Positions 5,738 through 14,701 of a DNA stretch of 18,017 nucleotides are shown here, piece by piece (the first letter of the stretch is position 1; every line of letters starts with the position of its first letter). Under the pieces are notes generated by a model, which was given only the letters and a program-made list of their open reading frames with translations, was not told the origin of the DNA and made no database searches. The translations under genes were made by a program, and so were the position numbers. Where the stretch lies: NCBI GenBank assembly GCA_947631215.1, contig CANRKN010000035.1, positions 1-18,017 on the forward strand. Reading direction: 5' to 3'. Source of the stretch: an uncultured Oscillospiraceae bacterium. Its GTDB lineage: Bacteria; Bacillota_A; Clostridia; Oscillospirales; Oscillospiraceae.

Positions 5738-7849
5738 TTATTTGCGGATGTCGTCTGTCCAGTAAGGGGGCCGCTCATCCGGCTTTTTATCCTCCCCGGC
5801 GGGGCTGTCCTCCCCCGTCCCGGGAGCCTCCGCCGCGGGGGCGTCCGCCTTGGGCGCTTCCGGCGCGGGCGCAGACTGCTCCGGCTGCGGCGCGGGGGCC
5901 GGGTCCTGCTTGGGCGGCAGGCAGCCGTGGTCGCAGAAGTAGTCGAAGTCCGCCCCGTCCATGGACTCATGCTCCAAAAGGTACTCCGCCACGGCTTTGA
6001 GGGTATCCTTGTGCTCGGTCAGCAGCTCCTCGCACCTGGCCATGGCCTCGTCGAAGATATGCTTGACCTCCTCGTCGATGATGCCGGCGGTCTCCTCGGA
6101 ATAGGACTTGGTGGTGCCGAAGTCCCGGCCGATGAACAGGCTGTGGCCGGAGTCGTCAAAGCTGATGGGCCCCAGGCGCTCCGACATGCCGTACTGCATG
6201 ACCATGGCCCGGGCGATCTTGCTGGCCTGCTGGATGTCCCCGGAGGCGCCGGTGGAGATGTCGTCCAAAAACAGCTTCTCCGCCACCCGGCCGCCCAGAG
6301 CCATGACGATCTGCTCGAACATATCGCTCTTGGCCTGGAAGGATTTGTCCTCGCTGGGGCGCATGAGGGTGAAGCCGCCGGCCTGGCCCCGGGGGATGAT
6401 GGTGATATAGTGCACCGGGTCCACGTGGGGCAGGTACTTGGCGGCGATGGCGTGGCCGGACTCGTGGTAGGCGGTGAGCCGCCGCTCCTTGTCGGTGATG
6501 ACCCGGCTCTTCTTCTCCGGGCCCATGGCCACCTTCAATATGGCCTCGTCGATGTCGTCGTTGATGATGAAGCGTCTGTGCCGCCGCACGGCCAGCAGCG
6601 CCGCCTCGTTCAGAAGGTTTTCCAGGTCCGCGCCGGAGAAGCCGGCGGTACCCCGGGCGATGGAGTTGAGGTTCACGTCGTCCCCCAGGGGCTTGCCCCG
6701 GGCATGGACCTTCAATATGGCCTCCCGGCCCTTCACGTCGGGCAGGCCGATATAGACCTGCCGGTCGAAACGGCCCGGCCGGAGCAGGGCGTTGTCCAGG
6801 ATGTCCGCCCGGTTGGTGGCCGCCATGACGATGACGCCTTCGTTGTTGGTAAAGCCGTCCATTTCGACGAGCAGCTGGTTCAGCGTCTGCTCCCGCTCGT
6901 CGTGGCCGCCGCCCAGGCCGGAGCCGCGCTGACGGCCCACGGCGTCGATCTCGTCGATGAAGATGATAGCGGGGGCCACCTTCTTGGCCTGGTCGAACAG
7001 GTCGCGGACACGGCTGGCGCCCACGCCCACGTACAGCTCCACGAAGTCGGAGCCGGAGATGGACAAAAACTGCACGCCGGCCTCGCCGGCCACAGCCTTT
7101 GCCATCAGGGTCTTGCCGGTGCCCGGAGGGCCCACCAAAAGCACGCCCTTGGGGATGCGGGCGCCCATGGCGGTATAGGCGGCGGGATTTTTGAGGAACT
7201 CCACCACCTCCTGCAGCTCTTCCTTCTCCTCGTCGCACCCGGCCACGTCGGCGAAGGTCTTTTTTGTCTGGCCCTCCTGGGCCACCTTGGTCCGGGCCTT
7301 GGAGAACTTGGCCACGCCCCCGGCGCCGCCGCCGGTAGCCCGGCTCATCATCACGTACCACAGCACGCCAAAGACCACGACCACGATGAGGTAAGGCAGG
7401 AACGAAAGCCACCACGGGGCCACGAAGCCTTGGTTGTCGTCATACTCCGTGAGGATGCCCGCGTCCTTCTGCTCCTTGATGGTCTTGCCCAGGTCGTTAT
7501 AGAACATGTCCACGTCCCGGATGGTCCGCGTCAGCTCCCGCTGGCCCTCGTAGGGCTCCCGCAGGTAGAGCGTCAGCTCGTTGCCGCTCATGACGAAGGA
7601 CTCCACCCGCCGGGCCTCGAACAGGTCGATGACCGTGGAATAGGGCAGCTCCACCGACTTCTGGTTCCCGGTCAGGGAGAAGATGGCCGCCAGCAGGATC
7701 ACCAGCACCAGGGCGTAAAAGCCGATGTCCCGGGCCCGCTTGTTGGGGCCGCCGGGACGGTTGGGGCCTCCCTGTCCGCCCTGTCCCCCCGGTCCGCCGG
7801 GCCCGGGGGAGCGGTTATTATTGTTGTTGTCGCCAGGCATATTGTTCAT
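5738..7849 (-). CDS. ftsH: ATP-dependent zinc metalloprotease FtsH
   Basis: The 703-residue membrane AAA+ protease degrades misfolded membrane proteins and short-lived regulators. An N-terminal region (5-37) rich in Asn, Gly, Pro and Gln precedes the first membrane segment (43-60). An extracytoplasmic domain follows, then the second membrane segment (about 148-168). The AAA module has Walker A GPPGTGKT (240-247), Walker B IIFIDE (295-300) and Arg residues in RPGRFDRQ (357-364). The protease has HESGH (462-466) and the likely third zinc ligand Asp538 in GASGD. The C-terminal ~60 residues are rich in Pro, Ala and Glu. The ATG at 7849 has GAGG at 7-nt spacing. It follows tilS and hpt, the usual Firmicutes order. 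Confidence 0.97.
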   Translation of the reverse strand: MNNMPGDNNNNNRSPGPGGPGGQGGQGGPNRPGGPNKRARDIGFYALVLVILLAAIFSLTGNQKSVELPYSTVIDLFEARRVESFVMSGNELTLYLREPYEGQRELTRTIRDVDMFYNDLGKTIKEQKDAGILTEYDDNQGFVAPWWLSFLPYLIVVVVFGVLWYVMMSRATGGGAGGVAKFSKARTKVAQEGQTKKTFADVAGCDEEKEELQEVVEFLKNPAAYTAMGARIPKGVLLVGPPGTGKTLMAKAVAGEAGVQFLSISGSDFVELYVGVGASRVRDLFDQAKKVAPAIIFIDEIDAVGRQRGSGLGGGHDEREQTLNQLLVEMDGFTNNEGVIVMAATNRADILDNALLRPGRFDRQVYIGLPDVKGREAILKVHARGKPLGDDVNLNSIARGTAGFSGADLENLLNEAALLAVRRHRRFIINDDIDEAILKVAMGPEKKSRVITDKERRLTAYHESGHAIAAKYLPHVDPVHYITIIPRGQAGGFTLMRPSEDKSFQAKSDMFEQIVMALGGRVAEKLFLDDISTGASGDIQQASKIARAMVMQYGMSERLGPISFDDSGHSLFIGRDFGTTKSYSEETAGIIDEEVKHIFDEAMARCEELLTEHKDTLKAVAEYLLEHESMDGADFDYFCDHGCLPPKQDPAPAPQPEQSAPAPEAPKADAPAAEAPGTGEDSPAGEDKKPDERPPYWTDDIRK

Positions 7850-7860
7850 GTATATACCTC

Positions 7861-7881
7861 AAGAATAGATTTAAGAATAGA
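7861..7881 (-). repeat. 12-nt tandem duplication at the hpt stop codon
   Basis: The 9-mer AAGAATAGA (plus strand) occurs at 7861-7869 and 7873-7881, a period of 12 nt. On the minus strand this gives the hpt end TAT TCT TAA followed four codons later by a second in-frame stop, TGA. The duplication lies between hpt and the ftsH ribosome binding site. Confidence 0.7.
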
Positions 7882-8407
7882 CCTCCGGCTTCAGAAGGCC
7901 GATATAGGGGAGATTGCGGTATTTCTCGTCGTAGTCCAGGCCGTAGCCCACCACGAAAGCGTCGGGGATGGTGAAGCCGGAATAGTCCGCCTTGATGGGG
8001 GCGGTGCGCCGCTCCGGCTTGTCCAGGAGGGTGACAATGCGGATGGAGTTGGGTTTGCGGGCCATCATGTAGTTTTTGAGATAGCTCAGGGTGTTGCCGC
8101 TGTCCAGAATGTCCTCCACGAGGATCACGTCCCGGCCCTCGATGTTCTCGGTCAGGTCCTTGATGATCTTCACCGCGCCGGTGGAAGTAGTCCCCGATCC
8201 GTAGCTGGACACCACCATGAAATCCACGGTGCAGGGGATGTCGCAGGCCCGGACCAGGTCCGCCATGAAGATGAAGCAGCCCCGCAGCACGCCCACGAAC
8301 AGGGGGTTCTTCCCCTGATAGTCCGCGCTGATCTGCCGGCCCAGCCGCTGAACGATGCCCTTCAGTTCCTCCTCGGTGGCGATATACCGCTCTATATCTT
8401 TGTGCAT
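7871..8407 (-). CDS. hpt: Hypoxanthine phosphoribosyltransferase
   Basis: The 178-residue enzyme joins hypoxanthine or guanine to PRPP, giving IMP or GMP, in purine salvage. It shows the type I phosphoribosyltransferase PRPP-binding motif VEDILDSGNTL (97-107) and the VGVLRGCFIFMADL segment (38-51) typical of HPRT. The length is normal for bacterial enzymes (about 175-185). The ATG at 8407 lies 5 nt after the tilS stop. Its site GGAGG falls within the last tilS codons, so translation is probably coupled. It sits between tilS and ftsH as in Bacillus and many clostridia. Confidence 0.96.
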   Translation of the reverse strand: MHKDIERYIATEEELKGIVQRLGRQISADYQGKNPLFVGVLRGCFIFMADLVRACDIPCTVDFMVVSSYGSGTTSTGAVKIIKDLTENIEGRDVILVEDILDSGNTLSYLKNYMMARKPNSIRIVTLLDKPERRTAPIKADYSGFTIPDAFVVGYGLDYDEKYRNLPYIGLLKPEVYS

Positions 8408-8412
8408 ACCCG

Positions 8413-9717
8413 TTATCCTCCCTCGCCCGGCGCTTGCCGCAGCTCTATTTCTATGATGTCTCTGTCCCCGGCCCTGGCGCAGGCCCGCTCCGCGGCGGGA
8501 AAGCCCTCCGCCGCCAGGATACCGGCCTCATCCCGCAGGACGATCACGCCGTCCCGTTCCCAGGGCGGCATGCCGGCCTCCCGGAAAAGCTGCTTCAGCT
8601 TCTTGGTGCAGCCCCGCCCCGCAGGACGGTAAGCGTCCCCCGGCCGGCGGCCGGTGACAGATATACTACCACATATATTCTCACATTGGAAGTAAAAAAT
8701 GTTGTACGATTTGTGAACATCCCGTGGCATGGCCGTGAATTTTCGCGCCCTTACCAGCATGCCCGCCTCAGGCACATACACCTCTCCCGGCACAGGCAAA
8801 GTCCTCTCCGGGATGGGTTCGGCCCTGACCGGGCCAAACACCAGCCGGCCGCCGGACGCCGCCGCCCGCAGGCCCGGCACATCCGCCGCGCCGCCGCCGG
8901 CCGCCGCCTTCAGCACCGCCTGCACGTGGACCAGGGCCATGTCCCGGCCCGCCATGAGCCGCACCGCTCTTGACGCCACCGGCCAGGGCTGGGCCGCCAG
9001 AGCCGCGGCGTCCACGGAATTTTCGTCGGCGTACTGCTCCAAAAAGTCCTCCGCCAGGGACTGCAAAAACGCCTCGTCCTCCCGGATCAGGGCCGCCGTC
9101 TGCCCGGCGGCACGCAAAAAGGCCGGGTTGACCGATTCCAGCACAGGCACCGCCCCGTGGCGCACACGGTTGCGGGCGTAACCGTCCTCGCCGTTGGTGG
9201 AGTCGGTCACGTACCCAATACTATGCTCACGGAGGTAGCGCTCCACTTCGTCCCGGGTCACGTCCAGCATGGGCCGGACGACGCGCCCCCGGCGGGGCGG
9301 GATGCCCCCCAGGCCCCTGAGGCCGGCGCCTCTCGCCAGATGCAGCAGCACCGTCTCGGCGTTGTCTCCCGCCGTGTGGGCCGTGGCGATGACCGCCGCG
9401 CCCAGCTCATCCGCCGCCCGCTCCAAGAAGGCGTACCGCAGCGTCCGGGCCGCGGCCTCCGTGCCCATGTGCTGCGCCCCGGCGAAGGCGGCCACATCTC
9501 CCTTTTCGCTGACGAAGGGGATACCGCGGGCCGCGCAGAAATCCCGGACGAAGGCCTCGTCCCGGTCCGCCTCGGCACCCCGCAGGCCGTGGTTATAGTG
9601 CCCCGCGGCCACCTGATAGCCCAGCTCATGGAGCCGGGCCAGCAGGTACATGGAGTCCGCCCCGCCGGACACTGCGCACAGAATGAGGCCCTCCCGGGGC
9701 AGCAGCTTAGTATCCAT
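8413..9717 (-). CDS. tilS: tRNA(Ile)-lysidine synthase
   Basis: TilS attaches lysine to C34 of the CAU-anticodon tRNA-Ile, so that it reads AUA codons and is charged with isoleucine. The 434-residue product has the N-type ATP pyrophosphatase loop SGGADS (17-22), the GHYNHGLRG segment used by TilS, and a C-terminal TilS_C region with VTGRRPGDAYRP and KKLKQLFREAGMPPWER. The ATG at 9717 overlaps the end of dnaB by 11 nt. Only a weak site (GGGACGAGG) precedes it, and an in-frame stop lies just upstream, so this start is forced and translation is probably coupled to dnaB. The stretch encoding about residues 340-355 is noticeably AT-rich. The gene is essential where tRNA-Ile(CAU) is needed. Confidence 0.95.
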   Translation of the reverse strand: MDTKLLPREGLILCAVSGGADSMYLLARLHELGYQVAAGHYNHGLRGAEADRDEAFVRDFCAARGIPFVSEKGDVAAFAGAQHMGTEAAARTLRYAFLERAADELGAAVIATAHTAGDNAETVLLHLARGAGLRGLGGIPPRRGRVVRPMLDVTRDEVERYLREHSIGYVTDSTNGEDGYARNRVRHGAVPVLESVNPAFLRAAGQTAALIREDEAFLQSLAEDFLEQYADENSVDAAALAAQPWPVASRAVRLMAGRDMALVHVQAVLKAAAGGGAADVPGLRAAASGGRLVFGPVRAEPIPERTLPVPGEVYVPEAGMLVRARKFTAMPRDVHKSYNIFYFQCENICGSISVTGRRPGDAYRPAGRGCTKKLKQLFREAGMPPWERDGVIVLRDEAGILAAEGFPAAERACARAGDRDIIEIELRQAPGEGG

Positions 9718-11083
9718 CCTCGTCCCGGCGGCGCTCGTCGTTCACATAGGTGGTGTACTCCGGGATCCACCGCAGATATACCACGCCCGTCCGGCCATGG
9801 CGGTTTTTCAATATGATGGCCTCGGCGGCATTGGGGTCCTCGCACTCCCGGTCATAGTACCCCTCCCGGTGCAGACCGATGACCGCGTCCGCGTCCTGCT
9901 CGATGGCGCCGGATTCCCGGATATCCGAGAGCATGGGCCGCTTGTCCTTTCTCGCCTCGTTGGCGCGGTTCAGCTGGCTCATGCAGATGAAGGGCACCCC
10001 CAGCTCCTTGGCGGTGATCTTCATCATGCGGCTGATGTCCGCCACGGCCTGGGTGCGGCTCTCGTCGGCCCAGGAGTTGCCGGAGCCCGCCGACTGCATC
10101 AGCTGCAGGTAGTCCACCACCACCAGGCCCAGGTTCTCGATGCGGCGGCACTGGGCCGCCAGCTCCGCCACGGTCATGGTGGGGTTGTCGTCCACCCGGA
10201 TGTCCATGGTGGACAGGGCCCCCGCCGCGTCGTTGAGGCGCTTCCACTCGTCGGCGCTGAGGCGGCCCTGGCTGAGCTGGTAGTTGTCTATATGGCTCTC
10301 CGCGGAGAGCATGCGCAGCACCAGTTCCTGCCGGCTCATCTCAAGAGAAAAGATGGCCACGGTCTTGCCGGAGCTCTTGGCCGCCGCGGAGGCAATGTTC
10401 AGGGCGATGCTGGTCTTGCCCATGCCGGGACGGGAGGCGATGACCACCAGGTTCCCCCCGCTCAGGCCCTGCAGGCACTCATCCAGGTCCGCCAGGCCCG
10501 TGGAGATGCCGGGCAGCTTACTGCCCCCCGCCGCGGCCTGGGAGATCTGGCTCAGCACGTCCATCAGAACCTGGGTCATGGGCATGAGTCCGCCGGAGAT
10601 GCTCTGCTTCCGCAGGGCATAGATGCGCTTTTCCGCCAGCTCCAGCACGTCCTGGGGCCGCACCACCTCGGGCATGTCCCGGCCACGGGCGCCGTTCTGG
10701 TAGACCAGATCGCCGATCTCCCCCGCCGTCTCGCCCAGGGCCCGCAGCATGGCCCGGTCCCGGACGATGGCGCAGTAGTCCTGCACGTTGCGCACCGTAG
10801 GGGTCACGTCCATGACCTCCTTCAGGTACTGGGCGGAATTCTCCTTCCACACGCCCCGGGCGCGCATCTCATCCAGCACCGTCAGCGGGTCGACCTTCGC
10901 GCCCATGCCGAACATGGCATAGATGGTCTCGAAGATCTCCCGGTTGGCGCCGATATAAAATTCCGAAGCTTTGACGCTGGCCACCACGTCGGCAATGCAG
11001 GCAGGCTCGATGAGCATCGCGCCCAGAATGGCCTGCTCCGCCTTTGCATCATAGGGGGCCTGACGTCCCATAAGCTCGTCCAT
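9707..11083 (-). CDS. dnaB: Replicative DNA helicase DnaB
   Basis: The 458-residue product is the hexameric fork helicase (called DnaC in Bacillus subtilis). The N-terminal domain begins with APYDAKAEQAILGAMLIEP, typical of the DnaB N domain, and runs to about residue 150. The RecA-like C-terminal domain has Walker A SRPGMGKTS (217-225), FSLEMS (245-250), Walker B VVVDYLQLM (321-329) and KNRHGRTG near the end. The length is normal and no intein is seen. The ATG at 11083 is preceded by GGGAG with 6-nt spacing and lies 18 nt after rplI. The gdpP-rplI-dnaB order is conserved in Firmicutes. Confidence 0.96.
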   Translation of the reverse strand: MDELMGRQAPYDAKAEQAILGAMLIEPACIADVVASVKASEFYIGANREIFETIYAMFGMGAKVDPLTVLDEMRARGVWKENSAQYLKEVMDVTPTVRNVQDYCAIVRDRAMLRALGETAGEIGDLVYQNGARGRDMPEVVRPQDVLELAEKRIYALRKQSISGGLMPMTQVLMDVLSQISQAAAGGSKLPGISTGLADLDECLQGLSGGNLVVIASRPGMGKTSIALNIASAAAKSSGKTVAIFSLEMSRQELVLRMLSAESHIDNYQLSQGRLSADEWKRLNDAAGALSTMDIRVDDNPTMTVAELAAQCRRIENLGLVVVDYLQLMQSAGSGNSWADESRTQAVADISRMMKITAKELGVPFICMSQLNRANEARKDKRPMLSDIRESGAIEQDADAVIGLHREGYYDRECEDPNAAEAIILKNRHGRTGVVYLRWIPEYTTYVNDERRRDEDGY

Positions 11084-11101
11084 AGCTATCTCCCGGACCG
11101 G

Positions 11102-11551
11102 TTATTTCTCCTCGGTGACTATCACGTTGATGGTGCCGGTGATCTCATAGCCAAGCTTGCACTTGACTTGGTATGTTCCGAACTGCTTGATGGGCTCGGC
11201 CTGCACGATCTGGTTCTTCTCAACAATGATGTCGTGCTGGGCGGCCAGGGCCTCGGATATCTCCTTGCTGGTGACGGAGCCGAACAGCTTGCCGCCGGCG
11301 CCGGCCTTGGCCTTCAGGTGCACCACCACGGCCCCCAGCTTCTCCGCGTATTCCTGAGCCTGGGCCTTTTCCCGGGCTATCTGGGCCTGACGGGCCTTGT
11401 CCTTCAGGCGCATGGCGTTGAGGTTATCCGCCGTGGCCTCCACGGCCAGGCCCCGGGGCAGCAGGTAGTTGCGGCCGTAGCCGTCGGAAACCTCCTTCAG
11501 CTGGCCCTTCTTCCCCTGGCCCTTGATGTCCTGCTGTAAAATGACCTTCAT
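11102..11551 (-). CDS. rplI: 50S ribosomal protein L9
   Basis: The 149-residue protein has the usual L9 length. It starts with MKVILQQDIKGQGKKGQL and has the L9 signature around GYGRNYLLPRGLA (24-36). A long charged helix (about 45-75) connects to the C-terminal domain, which contains KLFGSVTSKEI. L9 binds 23S rRNA at the base of the L1 stalk and helps keep the reading frame. The start ATG at 11551 has a near-perfect AAAGGAGGAG site that overlaps the gdpP stop codon 14 nt upstream. This supports L9 being the start and not part of a longer frame that extends into gdpP. Confidence 0.97.
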   Translation of the reverse strand: MKVILQQDIKGQGKKGQLKEVSDGYGRNYLLPRGLAVEATADNLNAMRLKDKARQAQIAREKAQAQEYAEKLGAVVVHLKAKAGAGGKLFGSVTSKEISEALAAQHDIIVEKNQIVQAEPIKQFGTYQVKCKLGYEITGTINVIVTEEK

Positions 11552-11565
11552 ATCTGTCTCCTCCT

Positions 11566-13560
11566 TTATGATGCAAGGTATTCGTCGATCGCCTGTTTGA
11601 GCTTTTCCTCCGCCTCCCGGACGGTGACATTTGGCATCTGGGCACCCGCCGCGGAGGTATTGCCGCCGCCGCCCAGCTTTTCCAGCACCACCTGCACGTT
11701 CATGCTGCCGATGCTGCGGGCAGAGATGTACACATCGTCCCCCACGGGGTAGAGCACCATGGACGCCTCCACGTCGGAGATGTTGAGCATCTCGTCCGCC
11801 GCCTGGGCGGCCACCACCCGGTCCACCTCCCGGTCCATGACGGCCAGGCATATGTTGTCCCGGTAGATGCGGGAGCGCTCCAGGATAGCGTAGCGCCCCA
11901 CGGTGTGGGCCATGTCGCTCTGGAGCATGCGCTTGACAGCCACGGTGTCGGCCCCCATGCGCCGCAAAAACGCCGCGGCCTCGAAGGTGCGCTCTCCGGT
12001 GCGGATGGTGAAGTTCTTGGTGTCCGTCACCATGCCCGCAAGCAGCGCGTCCGCCTCGAAGCGGCTTATATCGTCCTGGTCCACCAGCTCCTGCATCAGC
12101 TCCGCCACCAGCTCGGAGGCGGAGGAGGCGTAGGGCTCGTGGAAGGTGAGCGCCGCGTTGTCGATATAGGTGGCCGCCCGCCGGTGGTGGTCGATGATGA
12201 CGAGACGGCTGATGGTCTGCAGCAGGGCCTCGTCCTCCACCTGTTCGGGGCGGTTGGTGTCCACCACCACCAGGAGGCTGCGGGAGTTGGCCTGGAGCAT
12301 GGCCTCCTTGGGAGTGACGAAGATGTCCTCGTACTCTTTATGCTTTTTAAGCTCCGCCATCATGAGGCCGCAGGCGTTGGGGCCGCTGCCCAGCACGATG
12401 CGGGCCCGCCTGCCATAGGCCCGGGCGATGCAGCAAAGGCCCACCGCCGCGCCCATGGCGTCCATATCCGCGTACCGGTGGCCCATGATGTAGGTGGTGG
12501 AGGCGTCTTTTATAAAGGCGCTGAGGGCGTTTGCCACCACGCGGCTTTTCACCTTCGTGCGGGTCTCCACCTCGGTGGCCTTGCCGCCGTAGAACTCAAA
12601 ATTCACCCGGTTGCGGACCACCGCCTGGTCGCCGCCCCGGCTCAGGGCCATCTCCACGCTCATGGAGGCGAAGTTGAAGTCCTCCTCCAGGCTTCCTCCG
12701 TCCAGGCCCGCGCCGATGCTGACGGTGGCGTGGATACCGGAAGTATTTGCGATACTGTGGACCGCGTCCAGTATGGTGAATTTCTCCCCGGCCAGCTGGT
12801 CAAAATACCGCCGCTCGCAGAGGTAGATATACCGGTCACGGTCGTACCGGCGCAGAAAGCCCTTCTTATCCTCGGTCCACTGGGCGAACTTGTCCTCCAC
12901 CAAACCCCGCATCTCGCTGCGGGTCCGCTCGGGGACGTTTTTCATAAGCTCGTCGTAGTTGTCGATCATCAGCAGCATGACCACGGGCCGGGAGGCCTCG
13001 TATTCCAGGCGGGTGTCGTCATAGTCCGTCACGTCCACCCAGTAGGTGATGCCCATGGTGCCGCTGACCCGCTCGCCCTCCTGGCCGCGGACAAGGTTGC
13101 CGTGGACCTGAAAGCGCCGTCCGCCCACCTCCACGAGGCCGGGGCAGCGCACCTTGCCCTCCAGGAGCCACTTGCCCTGATACCCGGGCACCAGGTCGGC
13201 GATGCCGGTGTTCACCAGGGGCTCTTTCCGCCCGCAGATGGCGAAGAACTGCTGATTGCCCCACACCAGCCGCCCGGAGTCGGCAAAGTAGGCCGCCATG
13301 GGCAGGGGAAAGTTCATCATGGCGTTGTCCCGGGCCGCCTCCGTATCGTAAGTGACGGACTGGATATACTGCATGAGCTCCTTCTGCTGCCGGCGCTGCA
13401 GGGCCATGTGGACGATGAGCAGAACGAAACTGACGGCCCCCTCGACGATGGCCAGGGTGTACTCCTCAAAGAACACCGCCGTGACCACCGCGAACAGCGC
13501 CAGGCACAGTATATAGATCCGGGAGGCGTTATCTCCCAGCCGCTGGGTAAATTTATTCAT
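11566..13560 (-). CDS. gdpP: Cyclic-di-AMP phosphodiesterase GdpP (DHH family)
   Basis: The 664-residue membrane protein should hydrolyse c-di-AMP to pApA, controlling potassium and cell-wall homeostasis. Two membrane segments (about 15-31 and 37-53) are followed by a PAS-like region and then a degenerate GGDEF domain (about 190-320), where the GGDEF motif is replaced by SRGGDQ. The catalytic DHH domain has GHRYADMDAMG (360-370), VVVDTN (431-436) and DHH (457-459). The DHHA1 domain ends with GGGGNTSAAGAQ (630-641). The ATG at 13560 is chosen over a TTG five codons upstream because GGAG lies at 9-nt spacing and the product then starts MNKFTQRL. It heads the gdpP-rplI-dnaB operon. Confidence 0.94.
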   Translation of the reverse strand: MNKFTQRLGDNASRIYILCLALFAVVTAVFFEEYTLAIVEGAVSFVLLIVHMALQRRQQKELMQYIQSVTYDTEAARDNAMMNFPLPMAAYFADSGRLVWGNQQFFAICGRKEPLVNTGIADLVPGYQGKWLLEGKVRCPGLVEVGGRRFQVHGNLVRGQEGERVSGTMGITYWVDVTDYDDTRLEYEASRPVVMLLMIDNYDELMKNVPERTRSEMRGLVEDKFAQWTEDKKGFLRRYDRDRYIYLCERRYFDQLAGEKFTILDAVHSIANTSGIHATVSIGAGLDGGSLEEDFNFASMSVEMALSRGGDQAVVRNRVNFEFYGGKATEVETRTKVKSRVVANALSAFIKDASTTYIMGHRYADMDAMGAAVGLCCIARAYGRRARIVLGSGPNACGLMMAELKKHKEYEDIFVTPKEAMLQANSRSLLVVVDTNRPEQVEDEALLQTISRLVIIDHHRRAATYIDNAALTFHEPYASSASELVAELMQELVDQDDISRFEADALLAGMVTDTKNFTIRTGERTFEAAAFLRRMGADTVAVKRMLQSDMAHTVGRYAILERSRIYRDNICLAVMDREVDRVVAAQAADEMLNISDVEASMVLYPVGDDVYISARSIGSMNVQVVLEKLGGGGNTSAAGAQMPNVTVREAEEKLKQAIDEYLAS

Positions 13561-13592
13561 GGCATACTGCTCCAAAATAAATATACATGGAG

Positions 13593-13621
13593 ATTATAGC
13601 AGGTTTACCAACATAATACAA
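13593..13621 (-). promoter_or_regulatory. Promoter of the gdpP operon
   Basis: A perfect -10 box TATAAT (13593-13598) lies 17 nt from a partial -35 box TTGTAT (13616-13621), just upstream of gdpP on the minus strand. The leader is about 25 nt. No convincing promoter was found on the plus strand for the divergent gene in the same 131-nt gap. Confidence 0.75.
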
Positions 13622-13691
13622 ACACATTTTTCCCGCACGGCCGTCCACATATTTTCCCGCCGCCGGCAAACACTACAGCCGAGGTGAAAGG

Positions 13692-14648
13692 ATGAAAGCG
13701 GTCATACTCTCCGGCGGGGAGGGCACGCGCCTAAAGGCCATATCCGGCGGCCTTCCCAAGCCCATGATGCCATTGCTGGGCACGCCCTTACTGGAGCACA
13801 CCGTGGCCCTGCTGCGGGACAGCGGCTTTGATGAGCTTTGCATGACGCTCCGCCACCAGACGGACCTTATACGGGAGCACTTCCAGGACGGGGAGAAGTT
13901 CGGCGTGCATATAGAATACCGGGAGGAGTGCGCCCCTCTGGGCACGGCGGGGGCCGTGCGCAACTGCGGGGACTTCGTGGGAAAGGAGAACTTTCTCGTC
14001 ATGAGCGGCGACAGCGCCTGTGACTTCGATCTCGCGGGGCTGATGCGCGCCCATTCCGGCGGCGTCACCATCGCCCTGGCCTCCCAGGCGGACCCCCTCC
14101 CCTACGGCCTGGTGCTCACGGACCGGCGGGGCCAGGTCACTGGCTTTCTGGAAAAACCCGGCTGGGAGCGGGTGGTCACGGACCAGGTCAGCACCGGCAT
14201 ATACGTGCTGAACCCCGAGGTCCTCACCCTGGTCCCGGAGGGGCAGAACTACGACTTTGCCAAGGACCTGTTCCCCCGGCTGCTCAGCATGGGCATACCC
14301 ATCCGGGGCAAGGTCATGGAGGGCTACTGGTGCGACATCGGCACGCCCCGGTCCTACTACCAGTGCAACCTGGACGCCCTGGACGGGCTTTTCCATCTCC
14401 CCGGTACGGGAGGCGCCCCCAAGCGGGTGGTGCCCTGCCGGGACAGGGCCCGGCTCATGCGGGCCATGGGCGAGGCGCTGGCGGAGTTCGGCGCGGACTT
14501 TACCGACGGGCTCACCATCGCCGGGGCCTACGGCAAGGCGCATCTTGCGCCCCTGGCCGACCAGTGCGCCCTGAGCCTGGATGGAGACCGGGCCGCCGTA
14601 CGGCGGCTGGAGGCCCTGGCCCGTAAGCTGGAGCGGTCACTGGAGTAA
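13692..14648 (+). CDS. Sugar-phosphate nucleotidyltransferase with phosphomannomutase-like C-terminal tail
   Basis: The first ~235 residues form an NTP_transferase domain, as in mannose-1-phosphate guanylyltransferases and glucose-1-phosphate nucleotidylyltransferases. It shows MKAVILSGGEGTRL (1-14), PKPMMPL (22-28), APLGTAGAVRN (81-91) and GYWCDIGTPRSYYQCNLDALDG. Such enzymes make NDP-sugars for glycans. The last ~75 residues (from DRARLMRAMGEAL) resemble the final domain of phosphomannomutases found in larger guanylyltransferase-mutase fusions. The hexapeptide repeats and the mutase catalytic domains expected between are absent. The ATG at 13692 follows GAGGTGAAAGG. It is the only plus-strand gene here, between gdpP and ftsZ, with high GC like its neighbours. 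The exact sugar and nucleotide are unknown. Confidence 0.82.
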   Translation: MKAVILSGGEGTRLKAISGGLPKPMMPLLGTPLLEHTVALLRDSGFDELCMTLRHQTDLIREHFQDGEKFGVHIEYREECAPLGTAGAVRNCGDFVGKENFLVMSGDSACDFDLAGLMRAHSGGVTIALASQADPLPYGLVLTDRRGQVTGFLEKPGWERVVTDQVSTGIYVLNPEVLTLVPEGQNYDFAKDLFPRLLSMGIPIRGKVMEGYWCDIGTPRSYYQCNLDALDGLFHLPGTGGAPKRVVPCRDRARLMRAMGEALAEFGADFTDGLTIAGAYGKAHLAPLADQCALSLDGDRAAVRRLEALARKLERSLE

Positions 14649-14686
14649 AAAACCGGCACAGTCAAACGACTGCGCCGGTTTATTTT
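14647..14686. terminator. Bidirectional terminator between the nucleotidyltransferase gene and ftsZ
   Basis: An 8-bp and a 5-bp stem (14650-14657/14674-14681 and 14659-14663/14668-14672) with a 4-nt loop form one hairpin. At 14658/14673 the plus-strand RNA has an A/C mismatch but the minus-strand RNA a U·G pair, so the fold is better for ftsZ. Six T residues follow on the minus side (14647-14652) and TTTATTTT on the plus side, so both converging genes can stop here. Confidence 0.88.
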
Positions 14687-14701
14687 AAATTAAATACTTG
14701 C

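Noticed and set aside
5468..8632. Plus-strand open frame of 1054 codons opposite ftsH and hpt
   Set aside because: A shadow of GC-rich codon usage on the other strand; FtsH and Hpt motifs are certain on the minus strand. The same applies to 1238-2704 and 11905-13599.
9650..11539. Long plus-strand open frame (629 codons) opposite dnaB and rplI
   Set aside because: It is antisense to strongly recognised genes, its product has the Gly/Ala/Val/His/Leu bias of a GC-rich antisense frame, and it has no family motifs.
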